A stretch of 64,000 nucleotides of DNA from Enchytraeus crypticus (Eukaryota > Annelida > Clitellata > Enchytraeida > Enchytraeidae), in assembly GCA_905160935.1 (NCBI GenBank), contig CAJHZI010000477.1:327501-391500 (forward strand), written 5' to 3'. Positions 39,250 to 52,915 of the stretch are shown in pieces; positions within the stretch are counted from its first letter, which is position 1; each line of letters begins with the position of its first letter. A program made the position numbers and the translations under genes. The notes beneath the pieces were generated by a model. It did no database searches. It was not told the origin of the DNA and saw only the letters and a list, made by a program, of their open reading frames with translations.

Positions 39250-42200
39250 AATAAAAATTTGATTAAAAATTAACATATTTATCGTAAATGTAGATTCAGT
39301 GCCTAGCATTGGATGCCGAATATTTTGCAAGCATATGATGATTTAATTTGGAGAATGTACATATTGTATTTAGACTAATTTGGCTCCAGTGAATCAATTG
39401 ATTGAATGATCAATTAATTATTAGTAGGATTGATTGTTTGATCGATTGACTGACAGATCAACCGAAATAAATAATTAATTGTTTAATTGGTTGGTCTGTT
39501 AAACAATCTATCTACCAATCCATCTATAGTAATTAATTAATTATATAGCTAGCTAGATTAATTAATTAACTTAAATAGCGATTTGTTGAAGGAGCTGACT
39601 AGTTAAAGGGAGAAATATATCAGATGTTTCTTCTTTAAGAATTTGAACTAGTTATCCATAGACGGGTTGCTTATAATTTTTACGACAACATTTAACCGCA
39701 GATATTTAATTAAGGATGTTGTCCCTGACATCATCCTTACAACTGATAACTAATTAAATAACTAGATCTCTGTGTTTATTTTGTCGATTCAGTATGAAAC
39801 TTGTAATGTAATCCTTATATTGCTTTTTTATTTTTTATTTAAAATTTGTATTGGATAGCAGAACTTTATTTAACTTGCTAGCTAGTTGATTAGGTAGCTC
39901 TGATAGCTAGTCAATTAGCTAGATCTGAGAATTTATTAATTAGGTAGCTAGATAATCAGCTTGATCTGACAACTAGTAGTTAATTAGTTTGATCTGATAG
40001 CTAGTTAATTAGTTAGATCTGATTATTAACTAGTTAATTAGCTAAATCTGATAAAGTTTAAGTTAATTAGCTAGATCTGATAAAGTTTAAGTTAATTAGC
40101 TAGATCTGATAGCTAGTTAATTAGCTAGATCTGAGATCTGAAACCTCGTTAATTAGCTAGATCTGATAACTAGTTAATTAGCTAGATCTGAGATCTGAAA
40201 CCTAGTTAATTAGGTTGATCTGATAAATAGCTTAATTAACTAGACTTATGTGTTTATTATATCGCAGCAGTTTTCTACAAGCTATGAACAGTTCATAATC
40301 TGCCTATGATGATGGTGCTCCCTGTATATCAGCGCTGCTATTTCAGCTACAGTTACAGTCGTTGCTATATCAGCTCCAGTTGTATGCTCTGTTATTTCAG
40401 CTACAGTTGCAGTCGTTGCTAGAAATTCATCTGCCCAGTGCGTCTATTTCGCACTCCTTTTCTCGCTGGGATGAAGGAATTTTATCGGAAATTATCACGT
40501 GATATCATGTGTAAATCATCGTGGCTACGTTATATTTTCACGTTTAAATTTATTCAGTCAATAGTTCGGCCAATGAAAGGTGTTTTATTTGTTGTTTAAA
40601 CATTGTAATAGTTTTTGTCTTTGCGATAGAGATGTTTTCTCTTTTGTTGCCGGGTGAACTGCTTGAGGCTATCTAAGGCAAATGTGTGGCTTGAAAAGCC
40701 CCTACGTCTTCCTTGACAGAGAGTACGAACATTAACTTGACCTTCATTGTCCATTCAGCGCTACTGTGGCTGTCAGCGTAGTGCTGTACTTTATAAATAT
40801 ACTTATTTTTATTATCATTATTAAATCTTTATTATTGTTAACTTGGTCATTGTTTTGTCTGTCAGTTTAAACAGATGGCGTGCCTGCGCCGTGGATATTA
40901 ATTTTTTGTGCGGAAAGCTGATGAAAAACATGTGGCATAGTAGAAATAGCAGGCTACTGTTAATAGTGAATCCATGCTATTCTAAGCTTAAAACTATTTC
41001 AGTGTATTCTTCTTTAGATGCTGGATAAAGGTTTTCTGCACACTACTGATTTTATTCATAAAATTATTTGTTTCACACTCAAATTATGTCACTTGTAGCT
41101 CATAATTTTCCTTGTTGTTGTTGTTGTTGTTGACGTTGAGATAGAATCTTCCGCTGCCTGAGAAATACCTCATTGAATCCCTGACGATTGATTGTTATGG
41201 TTTTGTGATCTTGTTATCGCTTCTTGCTGCTTGCTTTGCGGTTCGTAATGGGCATTCGGTCATAGTAGAACATCTATTGAAGCCTGCGCTTGATTGCCTC
41301 TTTTCGCTACTACTTTATTCGTCCCCACATCTCCTGCGGGTGAGGAGCGGGACGTGAAACTGTATAGTTTTCACTCGGCTAGTTCTACCTGTAGTTCTAC
41401 GTGTTCTTTGCTGGGTTACTCGATTAGGAAAATTACAATTTTGCGAGGTCGTAATGTTGCTCGTGTAAATTTAATGTAAAATTGCAATTTGCGAGGTCAT
41501 AATGTTGCTCGTGTACATTGAATGTAAAATTACCATTTGCGAGGTCGTAATGTTGCTCGTGTAAATTGAATGTGATTTCTCTGCAGAAAGCTAATGGCGT
41601 AGATGGACTTGAGGTTGGGACTCTTCTGTTAAAACTCTACCCGTGATAAAATCGTAAATTAAACTTTAATGGCTTTCGCTGTTGAGTTAGTGGTATTTCC
41701 TGTGAAAATTTTCCAATGATATATTGATTTAGTGGTATTTCCTGTGAAAAATAGCCTATTATATGTTGATTTAGTGGTATTTCCTGTGAAAAATTTCCCA
41801 TCATAGTGATTTGAATTTTAGAGTCAGAATTGAAGGATAAAAATTAGGTCTTTTTATTAAAATTGTTTTCGTACAGTTAAGCGTAATAGCTGTTTAGGAC
41901 TAATTCCTGTTAGTTATGTGTAGCCAGTAGAATTGTGATTATCTGATGAGACTGCAAAATTTTCTGTGATTAATTGGAATTTTTGTTACGCAACGTGCTT
42001 TGGAATTTGATTATTGTTAATTGAAATTTTGTTTTGTAAGAAATGTAGTAGCTTCATGTTTCGTCTTGCTTCTGAAGTGATTAAGACCGAATTGAATGGT
42101 GAATAATTATATTCGATTAGTCGCTTGCTTTGTAATTTTTTCATTCAATGCTGTGAACGTAAATTTTCTGCTAAAGTTTTGTAACTGAATCAATTCTTTT

Positions 42201-43380
42201 GTATACATTTTGAAAATACCCTAGTATATTAGGTACTCAAGTGTTACCATTGTAAGGGCTATGTTGAAGGTTATTGTTTTAAAGATACTAATTAGACGTA
42301 TGGAGTGTGTTTGCCGTAATAGCTAGCCGTAATGATTTGTTTATCAGCTGTTCTAGGGAATAATTTTAAGAAGTTGATAATCCAAATCGTTACGACTAAA
42401 CTTCGTAACAAATAATTTAAGATAGTTGTTGGTAATAGCTGAAGACTTCGGCCGCAACTAGGGGCAGAGTGAAAAATTTAAGTTCATAGTATTTCGTGCG
42501 GTTTAGGTCTGGCTATATAGAAGGGCCATACAAGTAATATGAGACTATTCTACTTACAGCATTGGATTACGCCGGCCGACTCTTAGGAACGAGCTAATGG
42601 AAAATATACAGGGTGAAGTTAGACAGTTTGATGATATCCGTGCCATCTGTCGTCCACTAGGCTTTGATTGTTAATTCTTCACCGGTGTGTCTATCGATGT
42701 TGTCATGGACGTTGTTAGCGCTGTAATTGTTGTAAGTTCCATTGAGGAACTTGCCCGGTTGATTGCTGCATTTTCTGCTCGTGCTGTCGTTATTGTACTT
42801 GCCTATCAGTGAAAGAATATAATTTAATGGATGAGGTCTTGATATTTATCTATAGACCGTTATCTGACATTAGACTGACTGTTTGATGCTTGGCTTGTCA
42901 AGTTGTGCGCTGTGTTAGCAAAACGTTGAGATCATGCAAATCCACCGCATCTATATGCACGTTTCTTTTCTACCTTTTTATTTGTTTCATGTCATAATAA
43001 ACAACAAATTCAGCTTACTTAACTAGAAACTAAACCAATAATCAGGAAGAAGAGGGATATCACAAAAAGCCTAAGCTGTGTGAGTAGCGACTGCTAAGAC
43101 TAACAAATACCTTTACTAATTGTCTTCTGTGCCAGAGAATAATGTAGAACCTAAGTTATAATTTAGTGGCTGCGAGGTTTAGATTTTTGTCACTTATATG
43201 ATTTTCCTGAGAAGTTTTAGTCGTGACCGTGTATTGAGATACGTGATTATACAGAAATATTTCGAGCAACGACTGTTTACATTGGTATGTAGTGGCATGT
43301 TATCATTGGTAGAAGACTCTATTTATTCATGTATATAGACTATATTACTTATATTACATATATACTGCCTATAATGTATT
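39250..43380. other. No gene seen (possible long MBNL 3' UTR or intergenic)
   Basis: No ORF with splice support. An AATAAA at 39241 is the first polyadenylation-like hexamer noticed after the MBNL stop. Sub-features are a tandem array at 39880-40260 (TTAATTAGCTAGATCTGATA), a duplicated pair near 40335-40430 (TTTCAGCTACAGTT), and three copies of GCGAGGTCGTAATGTTGCTC at 41440-41570 and of TTTAGTGGTATTTCCTGTGA at 41690-41790. Confidence 0.55.
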
Positions 43381-43389
43381 ACGACATGT

Positions 43390-43455
43390 AATGTATATTA
43401 CATGCACAGTATATATATATAATAATACATTTATATTGTGTGTATATATATATAC

Positions 43456-43494
<39 letters not shown>

Positions 43495-43551
43495 TATGTA
43501 TATATATATCATATGTATATATGTTTATACAGTTTAGATATATTTATATAT

Positions 43552-43598
<47 letters not shown>

Positions 43599-43629
43599 TA
43601 TCTATATAATATATATATATATATACATA

Positions 43630-43717
<88 letters not shown>

Positions 43718-43800
43718 CATATATATACACTGTATATATATATACATGTATATATATATAAGTATTATATATATATATATATATATATATATCAAACAGT
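43390..43800. repeat. (AT)n microsatellite cluster
   Basis: About 400 bp of TA runs with short ATC or GTATA interruptions. Confidence 0.97.
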
Positions 43801-44280
43801 ATATACTATACGAATGTGGTACATATTCATGCATATAACGTGCATATATTTCACATGTGTACTGTATTTCTATACTATATATTATATATGCGATGTATTA
43901 TACAAGAGCTTTGCTATTTGCTGTGCTATGAAAGCTTTGCTCTGCTGACTTTAATCGTTCGTCTAATTCATGTAGATATTGTTGCACAGCGGTTGTCCTC
44001 GGTCTGTGCTAGATGAGAAAAATAGAGAAGGTAGAAAAGTCATCAACCATTGATGAGGAAATGGACGTTAAACCTTTATTATTATTGTTATTACTTATGC
44101 ATATGCTGGTATTAAGCTCTATGGACATTATAATGTGAAAATCATGGCTCCCCTGAAATGAACAACAGTGGCCAAATTGTGGGACTCCCACTTACAAGAG
44201 GTTCCCTAGAATCTATTTTCATGATAAATAAACTTTATCTTACAGTCGAGGCAGAGATATATAATTGTGATGTAATGTAC

Positions 44281-44700
44281 AAGAATTCAGTTTACGAAAA
44301 TTCATTTAATGAATATTCAGTTAACGAAAATTCATTTAATGAATATTCAGTTAAAGAAAATTCATTTAATGAATATTCAGTTAAAGAAAATTCATTTAAT
44401 GAATATTCAGTTAAAGAAAATTCATTTAATGAATATTCAGTTAAAAAAAATTCACTTAATGAATATTCAGTTAAAGAAAATTCATTTAATGAATATTCAG
44501 TTAAAGAAAATTCATTTAATGAATATTCAGTTAGAGAAAATTCACTTAATGAATATTCAGTTAACGAAAATTCACTTAATTAATATTCAGTTAAAGAAAA
44601 TTCACTTAATTAATATTTAGTTAAATAAAATTCACTTAATTAATATTCAGTTAAAGAAAATTCACTTAATGAATATTCAGTTAAAGAAAATTCACTTAAT
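44281..44700. repeat. 30-bp minisatellite, 14 units
   Basis: The unit is GAATATTCAGTTAAAGAAAA then TTCATTTAAT, with few changes. Because the period is 30, one frame is open (44158-44583 plus, NEYSVKENSF repeated) and a second is open too; I see no splice or start context supporting a gene. Confidence 0.95.
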
Positions 44701-45617
44701 TAATAATTTGTTTTGCAATGCACGTTTCTAATAATGAAAAGCATCTGACTGTGACCACCCCATTCTCTTGTAGCAATATTTACCCTATATAAATCAACAA
44801 TATTTAATGTATAAGTGCTTTATTTGTCTGCCATATCTCGTTGTATGTCTATATATATATACATAGTGGCTGTACATAGATGCCTGGCTAAGATTTTTCA
44901 TTTCATATTATAACCTACAAACATTTGTATCTCCAACGCTGTTTTGGTGTATATCTATCTGTTGCTTATCTATTAAAATATCTGCCTGACGTGATGAGTG
45001 GGGTAACGCAAAATGTGACCAACTTGCAAGCTTTTGCAAAAATCCGCTGAAATTGGAGGACTGGATTTGGTATAGGGAGCTTATTGTTGTTTACCTTAAA
45101 AATAAATTGGTTTTGTGCAATGTCTATTTTGCACACGGTTTTGACAATGTTTAATAAATGTAAATAAATTTCTGACGCACTATTTTAGGATTAGTACTCC
45201 ATTGTCTGTCTGCTGGTTGGTCTTATTTACGTTAAGCAAACCATATATTATATAATAGTGTAAGCCGGTCGAATTATGCCTGCCCTCCGCAGTGGTGTGG
45301 TATTTTGTTGTTGTTTTTTTGTTTTTCTATTGCTTTGCTGGAAGAATGTAGCCATACGAGGAGAAGCTAGAGGTTGTTTCGTTTTGTAATACTGCATTTT
45401 TCTTTTTGATAATTGCATTTTTGCACAATTGCTTTGAATCATTGCGGCATATAGATGTCCTATTTAACAATCGTGTTTAATTGCCGGTGTTTATGTTATC
45501 ATGGCGGTCTGTTGTGCCACTGTGTTAGCATAAAGGTATACCTGTTTATATCACAGTCTTTGTTCGCAGTTATAGTCACAATCTTTCGACTGGTTTTTGG
45601 GGTTTTAGAATTTGCAC

Positions 45618-45740
45618 TGTTTTGGACCTTCTTTTTGCTCACTGGCTCGGATTTGTCTCAATAGTGCTCGATGTTGTCATGGACGACAGTAGCACTCTAA
45701 TTGTTATTATTATTATTATTATTAATATTATTATTATTAT
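45618..45740 (+). mobile_element. Repeat family F1, intact 3' end
   Basis: TTCTTTTTGCTCACTGGCTC, GTCTCAATAGTGCTCGATG, TCATGGACGACAGTAGCAC, then (TTA)n. Confidence 0.75.
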
Positions 45741-45839
45741 TAGATATATTATCAGTAAGCTCTGCGTAGACCTACTTTGTTGCTTTTTTATTTTTGGAAA
45801 ATCTTATCCTCAGGTAGGCCTACTGGTCTGCGACGGCTC

Positions 45840-46058
45840 TGACATCATCCTTTGATGAGGAAACGGACGTTAAACTTTTATTATTGTTACTGTTATTACT
45901 TATGCATATGCAGGTTGTTATGCATACGCACATACATCTATGTTTATGCAGATAGTTATGCACATACATGTACTTGTAGATTTATTTCTGCATTATTATA
46001 TATGAATTATGTGGGACGTCCCTGGCATCATCCCTGGATGAGGAAACGGACGTTAAAC

Positions 46059-46100
<42 letters not shown>
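45840..46100 (+). mobile_element. Two shared-core SINE tails
   Basis: At 45840-45890 and 46014-46100: CATCATCCTTTGATGAGGAA and GATGAGGAAACGGACGTTAA, each followed by TTATT repeats; between them ATGCATATGCAGG-type repeats. Confidence 0.7.
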
Positions 46101-46564
46101 ACATACATAACCCTAGCATGAACATATGCTAATGTAATTTACTTTATAATAATCATACTAAGCAAAACTTTTCTATGACCATGCATATTTATGAGACTAA
46201 CTATGTTTATGCATATGTATGAGGTTATCCATGTTTATGCATATTCATAAAGCCTATCCTGTAAAGTCGATGATACAATTAGAATGCGTGGTACATCGAG
46301 TCGGGATCCAATCTATGTTGATGGTGTATGATTTGAATTGTTGGGCTCACATTACGCTGATGAAGCTTCTAGGCACTATAAAGGATTTGGCCTTTACTTA
46401 ATTTTATATTTTATAAGTTATGGACAAATTTACAGCAATAGCTATTCTATTTAGTAGATATTATAATTTATAGCAATTATAATTAATGGCTAATATAATT
46501 AATAATATTATAATTAGTAGCTATTATAATAAAGAACTCTTATAATTAATAACTATTATAGTTG

Positions 46565-46855
46565 GTAGCATTTATAATTAATAGCTATTAGGATTAGTTG
46601 AGTTTGTAATTAATAGCTATTAGGATTAGTAGAGTTTATAATTAATAGCTATTAGGATTAGTAGAGTTTATAATTAATAGCTATTAGGATTAGTAGAGTT
46701 TGTAATTAATAGCTATTAGGATTAGTAGAGTTTATAATTAATAGCTATTAGGATTAGTAGCGTTTGTAATTAATAACTATTAGGATTAGTAGAGTTTGTA
46801 ATTAATAGCTATTAGGATTAGTAGAGTTTGTAATTAATAGCTCTTATAATTAGTT
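46565..46855. repeat. 32-bp minisatellite, about 9 units
   Basis: Unit AATTAATAGCTATTAGGATT then AGTAGAGTTTAT. Confidence 0.95.
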
Positions 46856-47171
46856 GGACAAGTTTAGTATGGATAATATTTATACTTGTGCACATTACGT
46901 ACTTACATAAAAATGAAGTAGTTGTTTATGTTTTATATGCACTCGTACAAAACGGAATGGATCGTGTACAATGAATGTAAACTTCTAGAGAAGTAATTGT
47001 CAGCGTATCTTTCATGAGCACCGAATTACGTGTGCTCTAGAAAACACCGTTATATCAATAATCATCATCATTAATAAGCTGTAAATGTTGACCGACCGGC
47101 TGAACCAGTTAATTCTATACTGTGAAAATACCAGTTTAACTATCAATAACTTGCTATTACATTAATCTCTG

Positions 47172-47270
47172 TGACGGTAGCTCGAGTATGTCGAGTCGTC
47201 TTGAAGAGAAGTCTTGTGCTTCTGAACCTTGACGTTAAACACACTACGACCTACCGACCGGCTGAACCTG
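47172..47270 (+). repeat. Repeat family G copy
   Basis: GACGGTAGCTCGAGTATGTC, CTTGTGCTTCTGAACCTTGA, CGTTAAAC. Also at 51157-51235 and 54258-54335. It ends in the same GACGTTAAAC as the SINE cores. Confidence 0.75.
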
Positions 47271-47582
47271 TTGACACGGCATTAGATAAGCTTGAGTCAG
47301 TTGATCTTGCCTGGATTATTGTTTCTCTTTATCGTCGCTTCTTTGCTTGTACATTGTAGTGGCTTTGCTTTCACCGTCATGCTATAACGCTTGTAGATTA
47401 CTCGAGGTACTGTAGGTTTATAGCTATTTATATCGTTCTATTTCCTCCGCTTTTCTATTTTTTATGTTTTTGTGAGAAAATAAACAGTGATTGCGTGTAT
47501 TTGTTGTGCGGTTGAAGATAGGGGATGATATGATCGTTGAATTTCTGGCTGATCGATAGGTTTAGGTTATTCATTTATTTGT

Positions 47583-47862
47583 TTAATGAAGTTTGATTAG
47601 TGTAATTGATTTATTGATTGGTTGATTGATGGATTGTTTGACGGATGAATTGATTGATTGGCCGATTGATTGACAGACTGAGTAAATAAATGATTGATTG
47701 ATAGATGGATGGATGGTTGGTTGGATGGATGGATTAATTGGCCGATTGATTGATGGACTGAATAAATAATTGAAGGATTGATTGGTTGATAGGTAGATTA
47801 ATTCGCCAACTGATTGACAGATTGAGTGATTAAATGAACAATTGATTGATTGATTCCGTGCT
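47583..47862. repeat. (TTGA)n degenerate microsatellite
   Basis: TTGATTGATTGG and GATGGATGG repeats; the minus ORF of NQSINQ repeats is a by-product. Confidence 0.9.
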
Positions 47863-48069
47863 GTTATTCGTCTTGCTGTCATTCGTTGACTGTACTTACA
47901 TGCTTCCTGTTGCTTAGCTGACGTTTAAACCTTAGCTCCTCCCAGTTTTCATCATTATATCCAGTGTAACCAGCAATCTTATAATAATTGCTGGTAATGG
48001 TTATATATCCTGTCAAAAAGTGATAACACTAAAAGTTAGGGTTTTATTATTATGTTTCCATCATTATTG

Positions 48070-48200
48070 GGACTGAGCCGGTGGCTTGATAGCAAGTTGT
48101 TTGACAGAGGCTCAGTAGGTGCAGGGCTCAAGTCCAGTGCTCTCCTCATCACTGAAATACTGTCGGGCAGGAAACTGACGTTAAACCTGGCTCTAGCTAT
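48070..48200 (+). mobile_element. SINE-1-like diverged copy
   Basis: GACTGAGCCGGTGGCTTGAT, GCAGGGCTCAAGTCC, and a variant core GGGCAGGAAACTGACGTTAA. The same core variant is at 54690-54740. Confidence 0.7.
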
Positions 48201-48969
48201 TCTATTCAACAAATTAAAGAAGATTTTGACATCCGGTTCCTTGTCCAAAAGCTATGTCACTTTTCATTGAATGATTTTCAGTAAGCTTTCGACAAGATTA
48301 ATTATAGGTGAACGCTTGGAATGACAATTCAGTCAAATATGTTAGCTGATCTGGGACACTAGCACCGGATGCTATGTGGTAGATAAGTCCCTGACATCAT
48401 CTTCGGACGAGGGAACGGCCGTTGAACGTTTATTGGTGTTCTAGACGTCCATGCTTTCGCTTTTTGTTAATGCATGCTGTAGTTATTGGTGCTGGGTTGT
48501 TGTTGTTGTTATTCTCGTGTTCTCTGTTATTCATTGCTATCTGATTCTAGAAACTCCAGTAGATAGCTGATTTTACACGATACAGATTTAAGAGTAGTTA
48601 CTTTGACTGTGGTTTTCTCGAATACTCTCTGGAGAATCTAATTTAGTCCGAACCGGAGTGTAGTGTACAGGCTTAACCTTGGAATGACGTGATTATTTCT
48701 AGGTGAACTAGTACAGTAATTAGATCATATTGTTAGTTCAGTTGTTTGCACGCCAGTTATGTATTCTTACAGTCTGCAGTAAATTGTGATTCGAGAAGTG
48801 TTCAGACATGGCTAGTGTTGCAGCTTAAGTAGATTATTTAGTGGCTACCGCATGTGGCGTAGCGTGGGGGGCTTTTTCTCCTCCCTCTGCAATATGTCAT
48901 GTAAAATTTTATTAAGCTCAAAATATTTGTATAAGTGCACGCATTTTGAAAGATGTGTGTCTTCAACAA

Positions 48970-49255
48970 GTTGTCCCCTCCCCTCCAAGATTAATGTTCC
49001 CCCAGATTAATTCTCCTCCAAAATTAATGTTCCCTCAGATTAATTCCCGCCCTCCAAGGTTAATGTTCCCCCAGATTAATTCCCCCTCCAAAATTAATGT
49101 TCCCTCAGATTAATTCCCCCTCCAAGATTAATGTTCCCCCAGATTAATACCCCCTAAATGATTAATGTCCCCTAGATTATTCCCCCCCCCGATTTATGTG
49201 CCCCCAAGATTAATGTTCCTCGCACAAGATTAATTTTCTTTCCACAAGATTAAAT
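48970..49255. repeat. Tandem array, unit about 33 bp
   Basis: CCCTCCAAGATTAATGTTCC then CCCAGATTAATT repeated about eight times, decaying rightwards. Confidence 0.9.
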
Positions 49256-49434
49256 CATGGCTGCGCCACTGTGGTCACACTTGTTATCAAGACCCATAGG
49301 TCTCTGGTTCAAACACGGGGCTAGGCGGTGCCAATGCTACTAACGAAGCCGTTTTTGTTTTGCTACAACTTCACTAAATCGGGCATTAACTAGCTAACGT
49401 GCCTTGTGCCGCTAAATCATCTTAAATCATTGAA

Positions 49435-49690
49435 TAATAATAATAATAATAATAAGTACAAGTACATTTATATACGCGCTGCTTTATGCAACATGCCACA
49501 GTAGCGCAACAAGTGCAATTAATTATCTGCTCGATCGAATAGAAAAGTTTTAAGTTTCTTCTGGAAGCAATAAAGCGATAGATCAGACTGATGTAGACTG
49601 ACAGGAAGATTATTCAAAATAGTGGGTTCAGATGTGTAGTATGCCCTGTCATCCATATTTGAAGTTGATGGTGAAGGGCGTTTTTAATCT
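49435..49690 (+). repeat. Unidentified dispersed-looking repeat after (AAT)n
   Basis: AAGTACAAGTACATTTATAT, CAACATGCCACAGTAGCGCA and GGAAGATTATTCAAAATAGT look like a transposon fragment but have no second copy here. Confidence 0.35.
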
Positions 49691-50329
49691 GTAAGGAAGG
49701 TGTGGTTGACACCTCTTTATATAATAGTTTTCTGGGTTTTCTTGACGTGTACTCCCCCGTCATGATGTTCTGCTTTCAGTTGATAATATTGACTATTATG
49801 TTAGCGTCAACTTCTCATTAATTATTAAATAATAGATATCTGCATTTTATCAATATATAATTGTATTTAATTAATATATAAATATTGTAATTAATTAGTA
49901 AACAGGCTTAATTGTTTAGGTGAAGTGAGTCTTGATTATAACTCTGAGCGCTTTGTTGTTCAGTACTGATTTCGTGTACTAATTTTCAAAGATTATTTTT
50001 CGTAAGATACATTGTGTTGAATAAAAGTGAATTAGTACAGTTGATTTTACTGCGGATTTGAACTAGACACAGACAATTCTAGCGAGACATAACATAGCAT
50101 AAATACGACAGCTATAAGTTGAGCTACTAGGCATTGATTTCTTAAGGATTGTTATAAACGTAGTTCTTTTTCTTTTTCTTAGCGTTAACCCCACTTTTCT
50201 ATAGGGTTCGCATGGCGACTTGCCTGCCTCCATTTGTCTCTTTCGTGGACGTCTTTTAGCATTCGCATCTTCCGTCCAATAATATAAATAGAATTAATTA
50301 GAGAATATTGGTTAATTACGTACGTTAAA

Positions 50330-50345
50330 CCTTTATTATTTTTAA

Positions 50346-50387
<42 letters not shown>

Positions 50388-50450
50388 CCCCGATCCCCTC
50401 AAAATTCAAATTCATCCTCACATATTCATTTTCCATTCTGTCCTTCCTAG

Positions 50451-50492
<42 letters not shown>

Positions 50493-50510
50493 AAATTATT
50501 ATAATAATAT
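50330..50510. repeat. (ATT)n tracts flanking a LINE-A fragment
   Basis: Two ATT runs surround 50391-50452, which matches 154-220 (CCCCGATCCCCTCA, ATTCATTTTCCATTC) of the RTE-like LINE. The minus ORF with poly-Asn is a by-product. Confidence 0.85.
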
Positions 50511-50964
50511 TATTATTATAGTATTATTACTATGGAGCGTATATTTTATTGGCGAGAGGTTGACGTGGTCAATTAAACGTAGTTTAGATATGACTAGAGA
50601 GCTGTGGCTGGATATAGGCTTCCGGAGCAGTTCAGACTGTAATATATTAATAATAATACTAAAGGTTTAACGTCCTTTTCCTCATACAAGGATGATGTCA
50701 GAGACGTCGCATGTTATGTCACATAACATCTACTCTGGTGCTTAACGTTTGTTTAATTGTTTTGACTGGAATTTAGAAGCATTTTCTCTTGGAACTCGGA
50801 TATACATGTAGAGCTGTAGGAATTACGCTGTGTATTAACCTTAAACGAAGCCTGATATAGGTCAGGTCACTTGCTTCCTATTGGTTGGAATTTTTGAGTT
50901 TCGCAATGGTTTCGCACACAGTTCCACTAATTTGCTTATATACACGATTAGTGCCATACTATTT

Positions 50965-51110
50965 GTCATCATCATCCTCTCTTGAATCCCAGTTTAATTG
51001 GAGTCGGGATTAGAAACTTTTCATTCGTTTTAGAAAATTTGTAGCAGTTTCTGGAGCCTAGGTGTTCACCAACAGAATGCTCTTTCTGACGATGAGTACG
51101 ATAATGACTG
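50965..51110 (-). repeat. (GAT)n-tailed element, reverse copy
   Basis: TCATCATCATCCTCTCTTGA, ATTTGTAGCAGTTTCTGGAG and CTTTCTGACGATG. Confidence 0.65.
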
Positions 51111-51156
51111 TAGGATTAAGAAACACTATAGTTGAACTCAGAAATGAATCTTATGA

Positions 51157-51235
51157 TGGTAGCTCGAGTGTGTCGGATCTCCTTGAGCTGTTGTCTTTGT
51201 GCTTCTGAACCTTGACGTTAAACCCGCCCACTGTT
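51157..51235 (+). repeat. Repeat family G copy
   Basis: GGTAGCTCGAGTGTGTCGG to CTTGACGTTAAACCC. Confidence 0.75.
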
Positions 51236-51684
51236 TGCGTTCAATATCATGCTATTTCTCATAGCTACGGAACGGATGTGGTATAATATAAAATCTACGT
51301 ATAATGTTAAACAACGTGTGAGCCCAACCATTGGTTCTCTGTACAAACGAGCTGTAGTTGTTTCGTTGATAAAGCCATAGTTCAATCGTCCAGAAACACC
51401 TTAAAGTTTAGCCACCCAAAAAGTAATTAAATACTAACTATGTTATTGAAATAGTTCGAAAGCTATGGAAGAAATCCCATAGAATTACGTCCAAATTATC
51501 AAAGTCAGTCATATAGAACAAGGTCAAGGTCATCGAGGGCAGTCCTGTTGAACAAGGTTAAAATTATCAAGGTCAGTTCTGTAGAACAAGGTCAAGGTTA
51601 TCGAGATCAGTCCTATGGATTCACTTGCCTAGAGCAATTGTTAAATGTTTCTACGCTTGCCGCCTAATACAAGGTTCAGTTGAA

Positions 51685-51895
51685 AGTGTCTAAATAGCTC
51701 AGTGTTTAATTATTTTAGGCAACGTTTTGAAACGTTAAATAGCTGTTTCTGAGGTCCTGGGATCAATTCCCGGCAGAGCTGATCAGAGAGTTAAATCTCG
51801 GACATTCACAGGACTGGTAATGCGGATTGACTAAACTTCACAACGGTTAAACGTGATAGATATCATCATGAATGTATAAAGTGTGTTTAACTTTA
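51685..51895 (+). mobile_element. SINE-2 diverged copy
   Basis: TAAATAGCTCAGTG (A-box region), GGGATCAATTCCCGG (weak B box), body AATCTCGGACATTCACAGGA, end AAAGTGTGTTTAAC. Confidence 0.7.
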
Positions 51896-51899
51896 ACTC

Positions 51900-52640
51900 T
51901 TAGTAATTGATGTTGTCAGGAACTATGCAACTTTGTTACTTATCAGTTCCATTTCCGGCGTCCTACTGTTACATTGTTAGATTTATTAATGATATACATG
52001 TATATTGATTTGAGTTTCATTTGAAACACCTATAAAGGTTTGGCAACATTCTGTAATTCGCATAAAAATATAAGTTAAGTATCACATAAAATATATCAAC
52101 TGTATCGTTGTTTATTTTAATTGATTGATTGATGGTTTATATTAATTGAATGCTTTTCCGTAAGCTTTCGACAAGATTAATTATAGGTGAACCTTGGAAT
52201 GTGGGTATCTTCTGAATTCTCTTTTCCCCTCTATTTTCCCACATTATTATTGCTGGATGCATTGGAGTCAGCATGCTTGTTGGATTTTAACACTATAACA
52301 GCAGTTTTATTTAGTAAATACCTCTCTGCGGGAATTTTTTTATATAAAGGTTACAGTATTACTGAAGTTAGTGCTTGGTAATGTTAATGGACCTCTTATA
52401 GTGACTGCACTGGCCTAATATACGCTTAGCGGTTTTTTTTATGAATAGTATTTAAAACTTTAGATCAATAGATAACTGTATGTGTCTATCAGAGGCGACT
52501 AATGTGGTTATGTAGTATCTTGCAAATATGGTATGGTTTATGATTTATCTGTGCCAATTGTTAACTATGTTAAATACGAGACCTGCTTGACATATCGGTT
52601 GTGGCTTTTGTTCTAGGCCATTGAGACTATGTTGATGACG
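51900..52640. other. No gene seen
   Basis: AT-rich; TAAGCTTTCGACAAGATTAA at 52160-52195 duplicates 48287-48320, so a further repeat family is present. No exon recognised. Confidence 0.5.
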
Positions 52641-52669
52641 TCTCTTGTAAGATTTGCTTATTAAGTGAT

Positions 52670-52915
52670 CTATTGTAGATGTGCGCGCTTTTAATTGGTT
52701 TATCGATTATAGATTTTCTCATTGGTTAATTGATTGATTAGCTGTAGATGTAGACGCTTCTCATTGGTTAAGTGATTGATTGATTGTAGATGTAGACTCT
52801 TCTAATTGGTTAATTGATTGATTGGTTGTAGATGTAGACGCTTCTCATTGGTTAATTGATTGATTGGTTGTAAATTTAGACGCTTCTAATTGGCTGATTG
52901 ATTTTACATATAGAC
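52670..52915. repeat. Tandem array, unit about 50-55 bp
   Basis: GTAGATGTAGACGCTTCTCA then TTGGTTAATTGATTGATTG, about five units. Confidence 0.88.

Noticed and set aside
44158-44583. 141-codon plus-strand ORF with NEYSVKENSF repeats
   Set aside because: It coincides with a 30-bp minisatellite whose period is divisible by three, another frame is open too, and there is no splice, codon or homology support.
47583-47882. 99-codon minus ORF of NQSINQ repeats
   Set aside because: (TTGA)n microsatellite translation.
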